A stretch of DNA of 9,996 nucleotides, taken from the NCBI GenBank assembly GCA_964651005.1, contig CAZYVL010000091.1, positions 1-9,996 on the forward strand, in the 5' to 3' direction. The notes beneath the pieces were generated by a model that was given only the letters and a program-made list of their open reading frames with translations, was not told where the DNA came from and did no database searches. Both the position numbers and the translations under genes were made by a program. Positions 1 through 7,030 of the stretch are shown in pieces (the first letter of the stretch is position 1; every line of letters starts with the position of its first letter). The stretch comes from DATMFV01 sp964651005 (GTDB taxonomy: Bacteria > Verrucomicrobiota > Verrucomicrobiia > Chthoniobacterales > Chthoniobacteraceae).

Positions 1-250
1 GCTCAAGGAGTGGCGCAAAATCGCCCCGGAGGGAATTTTTTGTCAGGTTTACCGTGGCGACCCTCGTACGTCTCGGCGCAGTGCGGGGAAGTTCAAGATG
101 AAGGCGAGCGCAGGCGGCTGCTTCTTACGGGCGGCGTGGTGGCTTCCGTGGGCCGCTCCCACTGGCCTGTCGTTAAGGCGTTGCTGCGGTTGGAACCGCC
201 CCGCGCCTCCGCTGTTCGTCACTTTTTGAGGGCCGTTCGTCACAGTACGG
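1..250. other. Upstream non-coding region, no gene recognised
   Basis: No convincing gene lies here. Two plus-strand frames stay open through much of it. One is open from position 2 to a TGA at 227-229, and the other continues into the autotransporter signal region. Their translations are rich in Trp, Cys and Arg and show no domain pattern, which is usual for GC-rich non-coding DNA. The frame beginning at position 2 could be the tail of an upstream gene, because its first residues (LKEWRKIAPEG) look protein-like, but the rest does not. The region probably holds the promoter of the autotransporter gene. I could not identify a convincing -35/-10 pair. Confidence 0.4.
213..243. repeat. Two 9-10 bp direct repeats upstream of the autotransporter
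   Basis: TGTTCGTCAC at 213-222 and CGTTCGTCAC at 234-243 share nine identical bases (GTTCGTCAC). Their starts are 21 bp apart, which is two turns of B-DNA, so both would face the same side of the helix. The second copy ends about 46 bp before the chosen start codon at 290. This spacing and position suit a tandem activator or repressor site, but no known operator consensus was recognised, and a chance repeat is possible. Confidence 0.35.
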
Positions 251-258
251 TTGATTTT

Positions 259-265
259 GGAGGGG
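259..265 (+). promoter_or_regulatory. Purine-rich GGAGGGG, possible ribosome binding site
   Basis: GGAGGGG resembles a strong Shine-Dalgarno sequence. It lies about 24 nt before the ATG at 290, further than usual. The only start codon at a normal distance, GTG at 273, is out of frame with the autotransporter, and no in-frame start codon lies between 266 and 289. The site may therefore be fortuitous, or initiation may use the ATG at 290 helped by the short GGGG at 285-288. The in-frame TTG codons at 251 and 257 lie at or before the site, so it cannot serve them. Confidence 0.3.
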
Positions 266-289
266 AAAATCCGTGCCTATCATCGGGGT

Positions 290-3200
290 ATGCATCGCCA
301 ACATCGACGCGCCAATCCTTCCGCCTGGTTGCTATTCTCCATCCTTCTTGCCAGCGCCGCCCCGCTTGGCGCGCAAACTACCATCTGGACCAAATCCGGC
401 TCAGGCGATTGGCTTGAATCCACAAACTGGAACAATGGCGTCCCCGATGCCACGACCAATGTCCGAATCTCCAATGGGGGAACCAGCATCCTGAACGGTG
501 CTTCCGGGGCGGCGAACTTCCTTAGAATCGGAGGGCCTGAAAGCAACGGCGGCGGCTCCCTGCGGATTGAAAATGGCGGCAATCTGTCCGGGGAGTACGG
601 TTATGCGGGTGGCCCGGAGGCGACCGATGTCGGCGAAATTACAGTCACCGGGTCAAATTCCGTCCTGTCATTCACCGCAACGGATATTTTTAGCCACGTA
701 GGGCAGGGCGGCACCGGGACCTGGAATATCCTTGATGGCGGTTTGATTAGCGTCGATAGCGTGGTTTTTGCCTTTGCTTCCACATCGACCGGTGAAGTTC
801 TCGTTTCCGGCTCCGGGTCGAGATTTCGCGTTACCGACGATCTGGAGGTGGGATACGGGGGAACGGGCACTCTCACGGCCAGCGACGGAGGCATCGTCGA
901 TAGCACTGTTCCAATCGCACTTGCGACGGTAGCCGGCTCGAAAGGAACCCTGAAAATTGGTGACGGTGCCGCGGCAGGCACGATCCTCGCCTCAACGGTT
1001 ACAGGCGGACAAGGCGATGCCGAGGTCATCTTCAGCCAGACGGATGCCTCTTACACTTTTGCGCCTCAGCTTACGGGTGCGCTGAAGGTGACGCATTCCG
1101 CCACCGGCACGACGATCTTGACCGGCAACAACACCTACTACGGCACCACCTCGATCGACGCAGGCACGCTCCAGATCGGCAATGGCGGGACGTCGGGAAC
1201 CCCCGGTAGCGGATCCGTGATGAACGACGGCGTTCTGGCCTTCAATCGTTCCGACTCGTTGACGGTCAACAACGTCATCAGCGGCACGGGGCAGATCAAA
1301 GTGCTCGGGAGCGGCACGATCACCCTCGGCGGCTCCAACAGCTACCTGGGCAAGACCACCGTTTCCAACGGAACGCTCGTCATGGCCAACGATAACGCGC
1401 TGGGGGCGTATGCCTATCCCGCCTCGGTGCTGGTGGATGGAAGCAACGCAACCCTGAAGGTCAACGGCGGCATTCATTTGACGAAGGCCGTCCGCCTGGA
1501 AAACAGCGGCACGCTCGACAACGCCGGGATCATCAGCAACGGCACGACCTTTCTTATCTATTCGTTCGATACGAACCTCAACGTCGTCAATACAGGGACG
1601 ATCAGCGGCGGGGAGTACGTCATTTATAGCGATGCGAACAACACGACGGGAAACAAGGTGCGCAATACCGGCGGCGTGATTACGACTATCGACCCCTGGG
1701 GCGACGCCATTTACCTGCAATACAGCGGGGATGTCACCAACGAGGCCGGGGGCATCATCAACGGAGACGTCTTTGCAGGCGAAGGGCTGCCCGGCAAGAC
1801 AAAAATCCTCAACACCGGCTCCAGCACGATCAACGGCAGCGTGACGTTCGCCTCCGGCGCGCTGACCAACACCGGCGGCAGCACGATCGTGGTGACCGCC
1901 CCGGATGATACGGCGGTCATGATCAACGTGGGAGGGACGTATGTTTCCGATCCCTCCGTGACGAACTCCGGCTCCAGCGTCATACGCGGGGGCGAGTACG
2001 GCATCTGGGCCACCAATAGCTGGATGTCCTCCCGGGCAGTCATCAATAACACCGGCGGCAGCGTCATGACGTCGAGCACCACCTCTTCAGGCGTCGCGGG
2101 GATTTACATGGACAGCGCAATGGCCTCCGCGCCGGGGACGGTCAACAACGGCGTGGGCTCCAGCATCATCGGCTACCAGTACGGCGTCTATCTTTCGGGC
2201 GGCGGCGAGGTCAACAACGACGGCTTCATCACCCGCATTCGGACGACCGGGAACAACGCGGGCGTCCGCTTCGCGGGCGACCCCGGAACCCTCGTCAACA
2301 CCGGGACGATCAACGGCGCGGTGACGATGGGCAACTACGCCAACACCGTCACGCTCAAGACCGGCTCCGTCATTGACGGCAAGCTCGCAATGGGGAGTTC
2401 CAACAGCTCCCGCCTGATTCTCCGGGGAACCACGGGCAGCCAGCTCTATTCAACCGCCGTCACCGGATCGACCACCCTCAGCGGCACCCTCACCAAGCAG
2501 GACGCGGGAACCTGGATCATCGACAGCAGCCTCGCTAACACCCGGGCCGTTACCATCACGGGCGGCACCCTGCAAATCGGCAATGGCGGCACGACCGGGG
2601 CCGTCGGCGGCAATGTCGCCAATGGCGGCGCGCTCGCCTTCAACCGTTCGGATGCCTTCACCTTCGCCAAGGTGATCAGCGGCACGGGGCGCGTCATCCA
2701 GTCCGGCAGCGGAACAACGACCCTCAGCGCGACGAACACTTACTCGGGCGCGACGACCGTCGCCTCCGGCACACTCAGTGTGAACGGGAAGCTGACCAAC
2801 ACCGCCGTCACGGTTGGCGGCGGCGGGACGCTCTCCGGCACGGGAACGATCAACAACAGCGTGACGGTGCAGAGCGGCGGCGCACTCGCGGCGGGCAACA
2901 GCCCCGGCACGCTGACACTCGGCTCACTGGCGCTCAACTCCGGCTCGATCCTCAATTTCGAACTCGGCACGGCGAGCGATCTCGTTGCGGTGACTGGCGA
3001 TCTCACCCTCGGCGGCGTGCTCAACCTCGCCAACAGCGGCGGGTTCACGAACACCAGCTACACGCTCTTCACCTACGGCGGCGCGTTGACGGAAGGGTAC
3101 TTCGAACTGAACCTCGTCCCCGCCGGGTGGAACCGCGCGAACTTCCTCGTCGATCTCTCGCAAGCCGGGGCGGTGAAGCTGACGGCGGATAATACCGTTA

Positions 3201-4158
3201 CGATCCAGTATTGGGACGGCGCAAACACCGAGCCGCACGGCGTTCCCGTCGCGGGCGGCAGCGGAACCTGGGACGTCGATACCACTAACTGGAGCAACAG
3301 CAACGGCTCGCTCAACAATGCGTGGGAGGGCGTGGTGGCCGTCTTTGGCGGCGCGGCGGGAACGGTTTCCGTCGCGGGCGATATGGCGTTCACGCAGCTT
3401 CAGTTCGAAACGGACGGCTACACGCTGGCCGACGGCGGCGGATCGCTAGTCACCAGCGGCACGATGGCGGAGATCTGGGCCGACGACGCGACAGCCACGG
3501 AGATCGCGGCAACCCTCTCTGGCTCCTCCGCACTGCGCAAAAGCGGCGCGGGCGAGGTGACGCTCTCCGCGTCCAACAGCTACACCGGCGGCACCGTCAT
3601 CACCAACGGCACGCTGCGCACCCGCAATGCGGACGCCCTTGGGAGCGGCGCGCTGAGTCTCCATGCCGGGGGCGCGCTGGCCGTGGAGGGAACGCTCCAT
3701 CTCTCCGGCTTTGCCTGGGAAGGCGGGGCCATCTCTTTCACCACCGGGGGAACCGATCTCCTGGAAATCGCCGGGGCCTTTACCAAAGGCGAAGGCAGCG
3801 GGCCGTTCCTCTTCGATCTGGAAGAAAGCGGTTTTCTGCCCAACCAGACGTACACGCTGCTGACATTCGCCACGATGGAGGACTTTGCGACGGACGATTT
3901 TCTGGCGAGCCCTCTTTATGGCCTCTCGGTGGAGTTCGCGCTTGAGGATAACGCCCTCACGATCCAGTTCGTCGGCGCCAGTTCCGGCGACGTGCTCCAG
4001 AACGAAGGGCCGACCTACACGCCCACCGATGCAAACTTCCTCGTCACCGGTACGACGACCACGGAAGGGCCGCTGGAGAGCAACAGCGTCAATTCGCTCA
4101 TCTTCAATCCGGGTGGCCAGTTACAGGTGAGTAACACCCTCACCGTCACGAGCGGCAG
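290..4158 (+). CDS. Type Va autotransporter, N-terminal part: signal peptide and passenger
   Basis: This is the first 1289 codons of a giant autotransporter whose passenger should be exported across the outer membrane. The start at ATG 290 is chosen because it begins a Sec signal peptide: positive residues (HRQHRR), a hydrophobic core (WLLFSILLASAAPL) and a likely cleavage after LGA at residue 28. An in-frame TTG at 251 would add 13 residues before it. The mature part opens with a W..SGSGDW..STNWNNGVPD motif common in verrucomicrobial and planctomycete surface proteins. Gly/Ser/Thr/Asn-rich beta-solenoid repeats follow. Five PATR-like copies (autotransporter-associated beta-strand repeat, PF12951 type) are visible, plus a central block of V.N.G.I.GG.YGIY repeats. 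No protease or other catalytic motif was seen. The reading frame is open up to the N gap. It continues in the barrel fragment at 4260 if the true gap length is a multiple of three. The passenger's ligand is unknown; adhesion or surface-layer roles are only inference. Confidence 0.88.
1100..1186 (+). repeat. PATR-like passenger repeat 1
   Basis: This encodes a G-T-T-I-L-T-G-N-N-T-Y segment followed by GTTSIDAGTLQIGNG. The pattern G.GT..L.G.NTY.G.T.V..GTL.. is that of the autotransporter-associated beta-strand repeat, one rung of the passenger solenoid. Confidence 0.7.
1307..1393 (+). repeat. PATR-like passenger repeat 2
   Basis: This encodes GSGTITLGGSNSYLGKTTV followed by SNGTLVMAND, a clear autotransporter-associated beta-strand repeat. 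It lies 120 bp after repeat 1, separated by a VMNDGVLAFNRSD spacer that recurs in diverged form before repeat 4. Confidence 0.75.
1490..2400 (+). repeat. Central passenger block of degenerate V.N.G.I.GG.YGIY repeats
   Basis: About 300 codons between PATR repeats 2 and 3 encode a different solenoid type. Recurrent short units run N-T/S-G followed by a hydrophobic residue and a Gly, for example VNTGTISGGEYVIY, VTNSGSSVIRGGEYGIW, VNNGVGSSIIGYQYGVY and VNTGTINGAVTMG. Their periodicity is irregular, about 20-40 residues. The pattern is common in autotransporter and filamentous-adhesin passengers. It is distinct from the PATR motif and suggests a separately acquired module. Confidence 0.6.
2501..2590 (+). 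repeat. PATR-like passenger repeat 3 (degenerate)
   Basis: This encodes DAGTWIIDSSLANTRAVTI followed by TGGTLQIGNGG. The NTY.G core is lost, but the GT.......V.I..GTL framework and the GTLQIGNGG end match repeat 1. It begins the second copy of the duplicated PATR block. Confidence 0.55.
2705..2791 (+). repeat. PATR-like passenger repeat 4
   Basis: This encodes GSGTTTLSATNTYSGATTV followed by ASGTLSVNGK, the most canonical autotransporter-associated beta-strand repeat here. It is followed by LTNTAVTVGGGGTLSGTGTI and then GNSPGTLTLGSL, the usual run after the last PATR rung of a block. Confidence 0.8.
3545..3643 (+). repeat. PATR-like passenger repeat 5
   Basis: This encodes GAGEVTLSASNSYTGGTVI followed by TNGTLRTRNADALG, a clear autotransporter-associated beta-strand repeat with the typical N.DALGSG extension. 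It lies in a second passenger segment that opens at about 3209 with a YWDG...GGSGTWD motif, resembling the start of the mature protein. Confidence 0.75.
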
Positions 4159-4258
4159 NNNNNNNNNNNNNNNNNNNNNNNNNNNNNNNNNNNNNNNNNN
4201 NNNNNNNNNNNNNNNNNNNNNNNNNNNNNNNNNNNNNNNNNNNNNNNNNNNNNNNNNN
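4159..4258. other. Assembly gap (100 N) inside the autotransporter gene
   Basis: Exactly 100 Ns, the conventional size for a scaffold gap of unknown length. Codons before it start at positions with remainder 2 on division by 3, and codons after it start at remainder 0. The true missing length must therefore be a multiple of three if the gene is intact. The missing part should encode the end of the passenger, just before the barrel linker. The apparent reading frame that crosses the Ns to 4354 is an artefact of the arbitrary gap length. Confidence 0.95.
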
Positions 4259-4259
4259 C

Positions 4260-5639
4260 GGCTCGCTGGTTGCGGTGCCTTACAACGGGTACGCGCCCAA
4301 GTATGGCGAGAAGTTCACCTTCCTCAAGGCAGGCGAGGTGCGCGGCGCGTTTGACGAAGTGTTGCTCCCCTCGGGCTTCCGTGGCCGGGTGCTGCTCAAA
4401 CGGCGCGAAGCCACGCTGCTCGTCGCGCCGGGAAGCTATACCCAAGTGGCCCGGACGCCGAACCAGCACGCCACGGCCCGGGCGCTCGACGCCTTTATCG
4501 ACGCCAAAGGCGGCGACCGCGAAGTGGTCAGCACGGCGCTCGACAAGCTGAGTGCTTCTGAATACCCCGATGCCTTCGAGCAAATCGCGCCCACCTTTTA
4601 CGCCTCGCTGGCGCGCATGACCATCGAGCAGAGCAACGCGCAGGGGCAGATGCTTGCGCAGCGGTTTGGTGCGGTGCGCCTCGGCATCGGCGGGTTCAGC
4701 CAGAGCGGGATCGACGCCGCGATCGTCGCGGAAAACGCCGGGAAATCGCAAGTGCAAGCGTATAAGGAAACGCCTGACATCCTCGAAGTCTCCCCCACGA
4801 ACCCGTGGGGCGTCTGGCTTCAGGGGAACGGCCTCTTCGCGCGGAACTCGGGCCTCAATGGCATCCCGAATTCCCGCTTCGACAGCGGCGGTTTCCTCCT
4901 CGGCGCGGATTATCGCTGGAGCGAGAATTTCGCCACCGGCCTCTTCACCGGGTATCAGCGAACCGACGCCCGCTATGACGGCGGCAGCCGGACGCGCGTG
5001 GACGCCGCGCGCTTTGGCCTCTACGCCACCGCCGATTCCGGCGACGGGCTTTACGGCCACGCGGTCGTCTCGGGCGGGCGCTCCGATTACGCCGTGCGCC
5101 GCAGCATCGACTTTGGCGAGATCGACCGCACCGCCCGCAGCAGCCCGCAGGGCGGAGAGTTCAGCGCGATGCTCGGCACGGGGTACGACTGGAAGGTGGG
5201 CGGCTTCACGTTCGGCCCGGTGGCCTCGGGGCAGTATACCTATGTTCAGGTGGACGGCTTTGACGAAAGCGGCGCGAAGAGCCTCGACCTTGGCATGGCG
5301 CGAAACGAGGTACACAGCCTCCGCTCCACGCTCGGCGCACGCCTTGCCTGGTGCTGGGCCATTGGCGAAACGTGGGCGCTCGTCCCGGAAGCCCGCCTCA
5401 CCTGGCAGCATGAATTCATGAACGACCCGGGCGTCCTCTCGGCTTCGCTCGACGGCGGCGGCGGCCCGCGTTTCGAAGTCAGCCCCGCCACGCCCGAGCG
5501 GGATGCCATCTTCGCGGGCGTCGGCCTGAACCTTCAGGCCGGGGAACGCTGGGGCGCGAACGTCTATTACAATGCCGACTTTGGCCGGAGCGATTTCCGC
5601 AGCCAAATGATCAGCGGCGGGTTCAACTTTCGCTTCTGA
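4260..5639 (+). CDS. Type Va autotransporter, C-terminal part: linker and beta-barrel
   Basis: These 459 codons form the translocator end of the autotransporter begun at 290. The first part (VPYNGYAPKYGEKFTFLKAG, then FDEVLLPSGFRGRVLL) is the usual segment ahead of the barrel in this type of protein. It is followed by a helical linker with PNQHATARALDAFI and EQIAPTFYASLARM, which would occupy the barrel pore. From about 4800 (NPWGVWLQGNG) to the stop lies an Autotransporter-type barrel of about 279 residues. It has alternating aromatic and polar strands such as GADYRWSENFATGLFTGY, and it ends in GGFNFRF, the terminal Phe expected for BamA recognition. One Cys is present in the barrel (AWCWAIGE), which is unusual for outer-membrane barrels. 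The 5' end is missing in the gap. An ATG at 4620 could start a shorter barrel protein, but the frame is open back to the gap, so a continuous gene is far more likely. Confidence 0.9.
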   Translation, partial: GSLVAVPYNGYAPKYGEKFTFLKAGEVRGAFDEVLLPSGFRGRVLLKRREATLLVAPGSYTQVARTPNQHATARALDAFIDAKGGDREVVSTALDKLSASEYPDAFEQIAPTFYASLARMTIEQSNAQGQMLAQRFGAVRLGIGGFSQSGIDAAIVAENAGKSQVQAYKETPDILEVSPTNPWGVWLQGNGLFARNSGLNGIPNSRFDSGGFLLGADYRWSENFATGLFTGYQRTDARYDGGSRTRVDAARFGLYATADSGDGLYGHAVVSGGRSDYAVRRSIDFGEIDRTARSSPQGGEFSAMLGTGYDWKVGGFTFGPVASGQYTYVQVDGFDESGAKSLDLGMARNEVHSLRSTLGARLAWCWAIGETWALVPEARLTWQHEFMNDPGVLSASLDGGGGPRFEVSPATPERDAIFAGVGLNLQAGERWGANVYYNADFGRSDFRSQMISGGFNFRF

Positions 5640-5653
5640 TCTCGCCAGGGCGG

Positions 5654-5679
5654 TGCCGGGCCGGTAGCATGGCCCGGCA
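5654..5679 (+). terminator. GC-rich hairpin after the autotransporter stop
   Basis: Perfect inverted repeat GCCGGGCC (5655-5662) and GGCCCGGC (5671-5678) with an 8-nt loop, extended by a T-A pair to 9 bp. It begins 15 nt after the autotransporter TGA. The position fits a transcription terminator, but no T-tract follows, so it is not a classical intrinsic terminator. It also ends on the first base of the next putative ATG, so it could instead limit translation of that gene. Confidence 0.4.
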
Positions 5680-5783
5680 TGAGCGCCTCTTCGCCCCCGC
5701 CCGCGTCACTGTCGGATTTTGCTGCACGGCTGGCGCGGCTTGGCATTGCGCCGGGAGAAAGCGCCATTCAGGTCGCGCCATTC
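5679..5783 (+). CDS. Unrecognised protein, N-terminal 35 residues, cut by gap
   Basis: An ATG-initiated frame runs open into the second assembly gap, so only the first 35 residues are visible: MSASSPPPASLSDFAARLA, then RLGIAPGESAIQVAPF. The composition is protein-like, with a short Ser/Pro-rich start, an amphipathic helix and then a hydrophobic strand. No family was recognised. No Shine-Dalgarno is seen, and the bases before the ATG form the right arm of a stable hairpin. An overlapping frame from ATG 5669 gives an Arg/Cys/Trp-rich translation and is less likely. The next gene-sized sequence after the gap is unrelated, so the rest of this gene lies in the gap or has been lost. Confidence 0.45.
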
Positions 5784-5883
5784 NNNNNNNNNNNNNNNNN
5801 NNNNNNNNNNNNNNNNNNNNNNNNNNNNNNNNNNNNNNNNNNNNNNNNNNNNNNNNNNNNNNNNNNNNNNNNNNNNNNNNNNN
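5784..5883. other. Assembly gap (100 N)
   Basis: Exactly 100 Ns, a scaffold gap of unknown real length. It separates an open reading frame of unknown function from a transposase remnant. Mobile repeats such as RAYT/REP loci commonly break short-read assemblies, so a repetitive element may underlie the gap. Confidence 0.95.
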
Positions 5884-5933
5884 AGTATTGACAATCGAAA
5901 AATTGATCACAGGTTGATGCGATGCCAAGACAG

Positions 5934-5955
5934 CCGCGAATAGACCGCGAATAGA
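5934..5955 (+). repeat. Exact 11-bp tandem duplication in the transposase remnant
   Basis: CCGCGAATAGA occurs twice in direct succession (5934-5944 and 5945-5955). Eleven is not a multiple of three, so the duplication shifts the frame and puts TAG in the original frame. Deleting either copy restores a continuous RAYT-like N-terminus, which shows that the duplication is a secondary mutation. Confidence 0.9.
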
Positions 5956-5986
5956 ATATGAGGGAGCGATCTACCACGTGATGAAT

Positions 5987-6011
5987 CGTGGCTACAGAAT
6001 CTGGAGCCACG
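5987..6011. repeat. Imperfect palindrome (REP-like hairpin) at the end of the transposase remnant
   Basis: Outer arms CGTGGCT (5987-5993) and AGCCACG (6005-6011) pair perfectly. Inside them, after one A-G mismatch, CAG (5995-5997) pairs with CTG (6001-6003) around the loop AAT. The result is a compact 25-nt hairpin. RAYT genes are typically flanked by such palindromes, which are the substrates of the transposase. This one begins exactly at the CGTGGC codons where transposase similarity ends, as expected if the gene body was deleted and its 3' palindrome fused to its start. It has no T-tract, so a terminator role is less likely. Confidence 0.55.
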
Positions 6012-6058
6012 GAGCAATCCGCGATTACTGAAAGGACACGAGACAAAGAACCGATTGT

Positions 6059-7030
6059 ATGCCCGCTTTCCCTCGTTTTTTCAAACTGATCCCGCTTCTG
6101 GCGGTCGGTGTGGCGGCGGTTTGGGTTTGGCGGGGGGATTCCGCCCGGCGCGACGAGGTGATTTCCGGGACGATGGAGGTCGATGAGGTGCATGTCGCCT
6201 CGCGCTATGGCGGGCGGATTGAAAAGCTGACGTTTCGCGAAGGCGATTGGCTCAAGCCGGGCGATGTGATCGCGGAACTCGACGCCGCCGAACTCCAGGC
6301 GCGCCGCGATCTGGCTGCCGCCCGGCTCGAAGAACTGGAGAAGGGACCGCGCGAGGCGGAGATCGAGGCGGGACGGCGGGAGTGGGAATCGATCCAGGCG
6401 CAGCTTGTCTTCGCCGAGGCGGACGCGAAGCGCAGCGAGGAACTCTCCCGGCAGAAGGCGGTCTCCTCCTCCGAGGCGGAGCGGGCAGAGAGCGTCGCCA
6501 ACGCGTTGCGCAAGAGTGCGGAGGCAGCCCGCTTCCGTTACGAACTCCTGCGCGAAGGCACCCGGCCCGAACAAATCCGGCAGGCGCGCGCGCAGCTTGC
6601 CGAGATCGAGGCGCAGCTTGCGGAAATGCGGATCGCCGCCCCGGCGAAGTCCGTCCTGGAGGTGCTCAGTGTCAAGGTGGGCGACGTCGTGCCGCCGAAC
6701 CGGGAGATCGCCACGCTGATCCTGCCCGACTCGCTCTGGATGCGCGTCTACGTGCCCGCCCCGTGGCTCGGCCGGATCGCCCTCGGGCAGAAGGTGGGCC
6801 TGCGGGTGGACGGGGAGGGGGACCGCGAGTTTCAGGGAGAGGTGGAGCAGATCAATCGCGTCGCGGAGTTTACGCCGCGCAATGTGCAGACCCCGGGGGA
6901 GCGGATGCGGCAGGTATTCGGCGTGAAGCTCCGCTTCGACAACGCCGACGGAGCACTGCGCGCCGGGATGTCGGGAGAGGTGCGCTTCTCCCCCCTCTCC
7001 CCGCGGGAAGAGAAGGAGACGCGGAGATGA
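6059..7030 (+). CDS. HlyD/YbhG-family membrane fusion protein (ABC efflux adaptor)
   Basis: This 323-residue periplasmic adaptor should link an inner-membrane ABC exporter to an outer-membrane channel. An N-terminal membrane anchor lies at about residues 10-24 (LIPLLAVGVAAVWVW). The first lipoyl-like half is at 44-75 (ASRYGGRIEKL...EGDWLKPGDVIAELD). A long coiled-coil hairpin follows at about 76-190, then the second lipoyl half at about 192-221 (VKVGDVVPPNREIATLI). The beta-barrel part contains EFTPRNVQTPGER at 270-282, a motif I associate with the YbhG branch of HlyD proteins. The last codons overlap the ATPase gene as ATGA, indicating translational coupling. ATG 6059 is used because it starts directly at the anchor. 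No Shine-Dalgarno is close (AAAGGA at 6031-6036 is 22 nt away), and the region just upstream is a transposase scar, so the native promoter may have been displaced. The cargo is unknown; drug or lipid-like compounds are usual for the family. Confidence 0.9.
   Translation: MPAFPRFFKLIPLLAVGVAAVWVWRGDSARRDEVISGTMEVDEVHVASRYGGRIEKLTFREGDWLKPGDVIAELDAAELQARRDLAAARLEELEKGPREAEIEAGRREWESIQAQLVFAEADAKRSEELSRQKAVSSSEAERAESVANALRKSAEAARFRYELLREGTRPEQIRQARAQLAEIEAQLAEMRIAAPAKSVLEVLSVKVGDVVPPNREIATLILPDSLWMRVYVPAPWLGRIALGQKVGLRVDGEGDREFQGEVEQINRVAEFTPRNVQTPGERMRQVFGVKLRFDNADGALRAGMSGEVRFSPLSPREEKETRR

Larger units (their letters stand above)
5922..6031 (+). pseudogene. Remnant of a REP-associated (Y1/RAYT) transposase, N-terminus only
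   Basis: ATG at 5922 begins MPRQPRIDRE followed by a TAG stop at 5952-5954. In another frame, from 5954, the sequence reads EYEGAIYHVMNRG and then YRIWSHGAIRDY before TGA at 6029-6031. Removing one copy of the 11-bp tandem repeat at 5934-5955 joins these as MPRQPRI-EYEGAIYHVMNRG. This is the typical N-terminus of IS200-like Y1 transposases of the RAYT type (H-U-H single-strand nucleases). The catalytic HFHL and Tyr regions are absent, because homology stops after MNRG where a palindrome begins. The gene is therefore dead by a frameshift and a large deletion. The region is clearly AT-richer than its surroundings. The family call comes from memory of typical RAYT starts, not a search. Confidence 0.75.

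Noticed and set aside
10..417. Open plus-strand frame of 135 codons overlapping the autotransporter start
   Set aside because: It overlaps the clear signal-peptide region of the autotransporter, has no recognisable domain, and its composition is typical of an accidental frame in GC-rich DNA.
1100..3643. Regular internal repeats as a possible CRISPR array
   Set aside because: The repeats are in frame, degenerate and encode PATR beta-solenoid rungs. There are no identical direct repeats with uniform unique spacers.
4146..5606. Long minus-strand frame of 486 codons opposite the barrel
   Set aside because: It is the mirror of a well-supported coding frame, crosses the N gap, and is rich in Ala/Arg/Val/Glu without domain motifs.
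5888..5916. TTGACA at 5888-5893 as a -35 box for the transposase remnant or the HlyD gene
   Set aside because: No TATAAT-like hexamer lies 16-18 bp downstream (AGGTTG is found). It may be an old transposase promoter, but the evidence is too weak to annotate.
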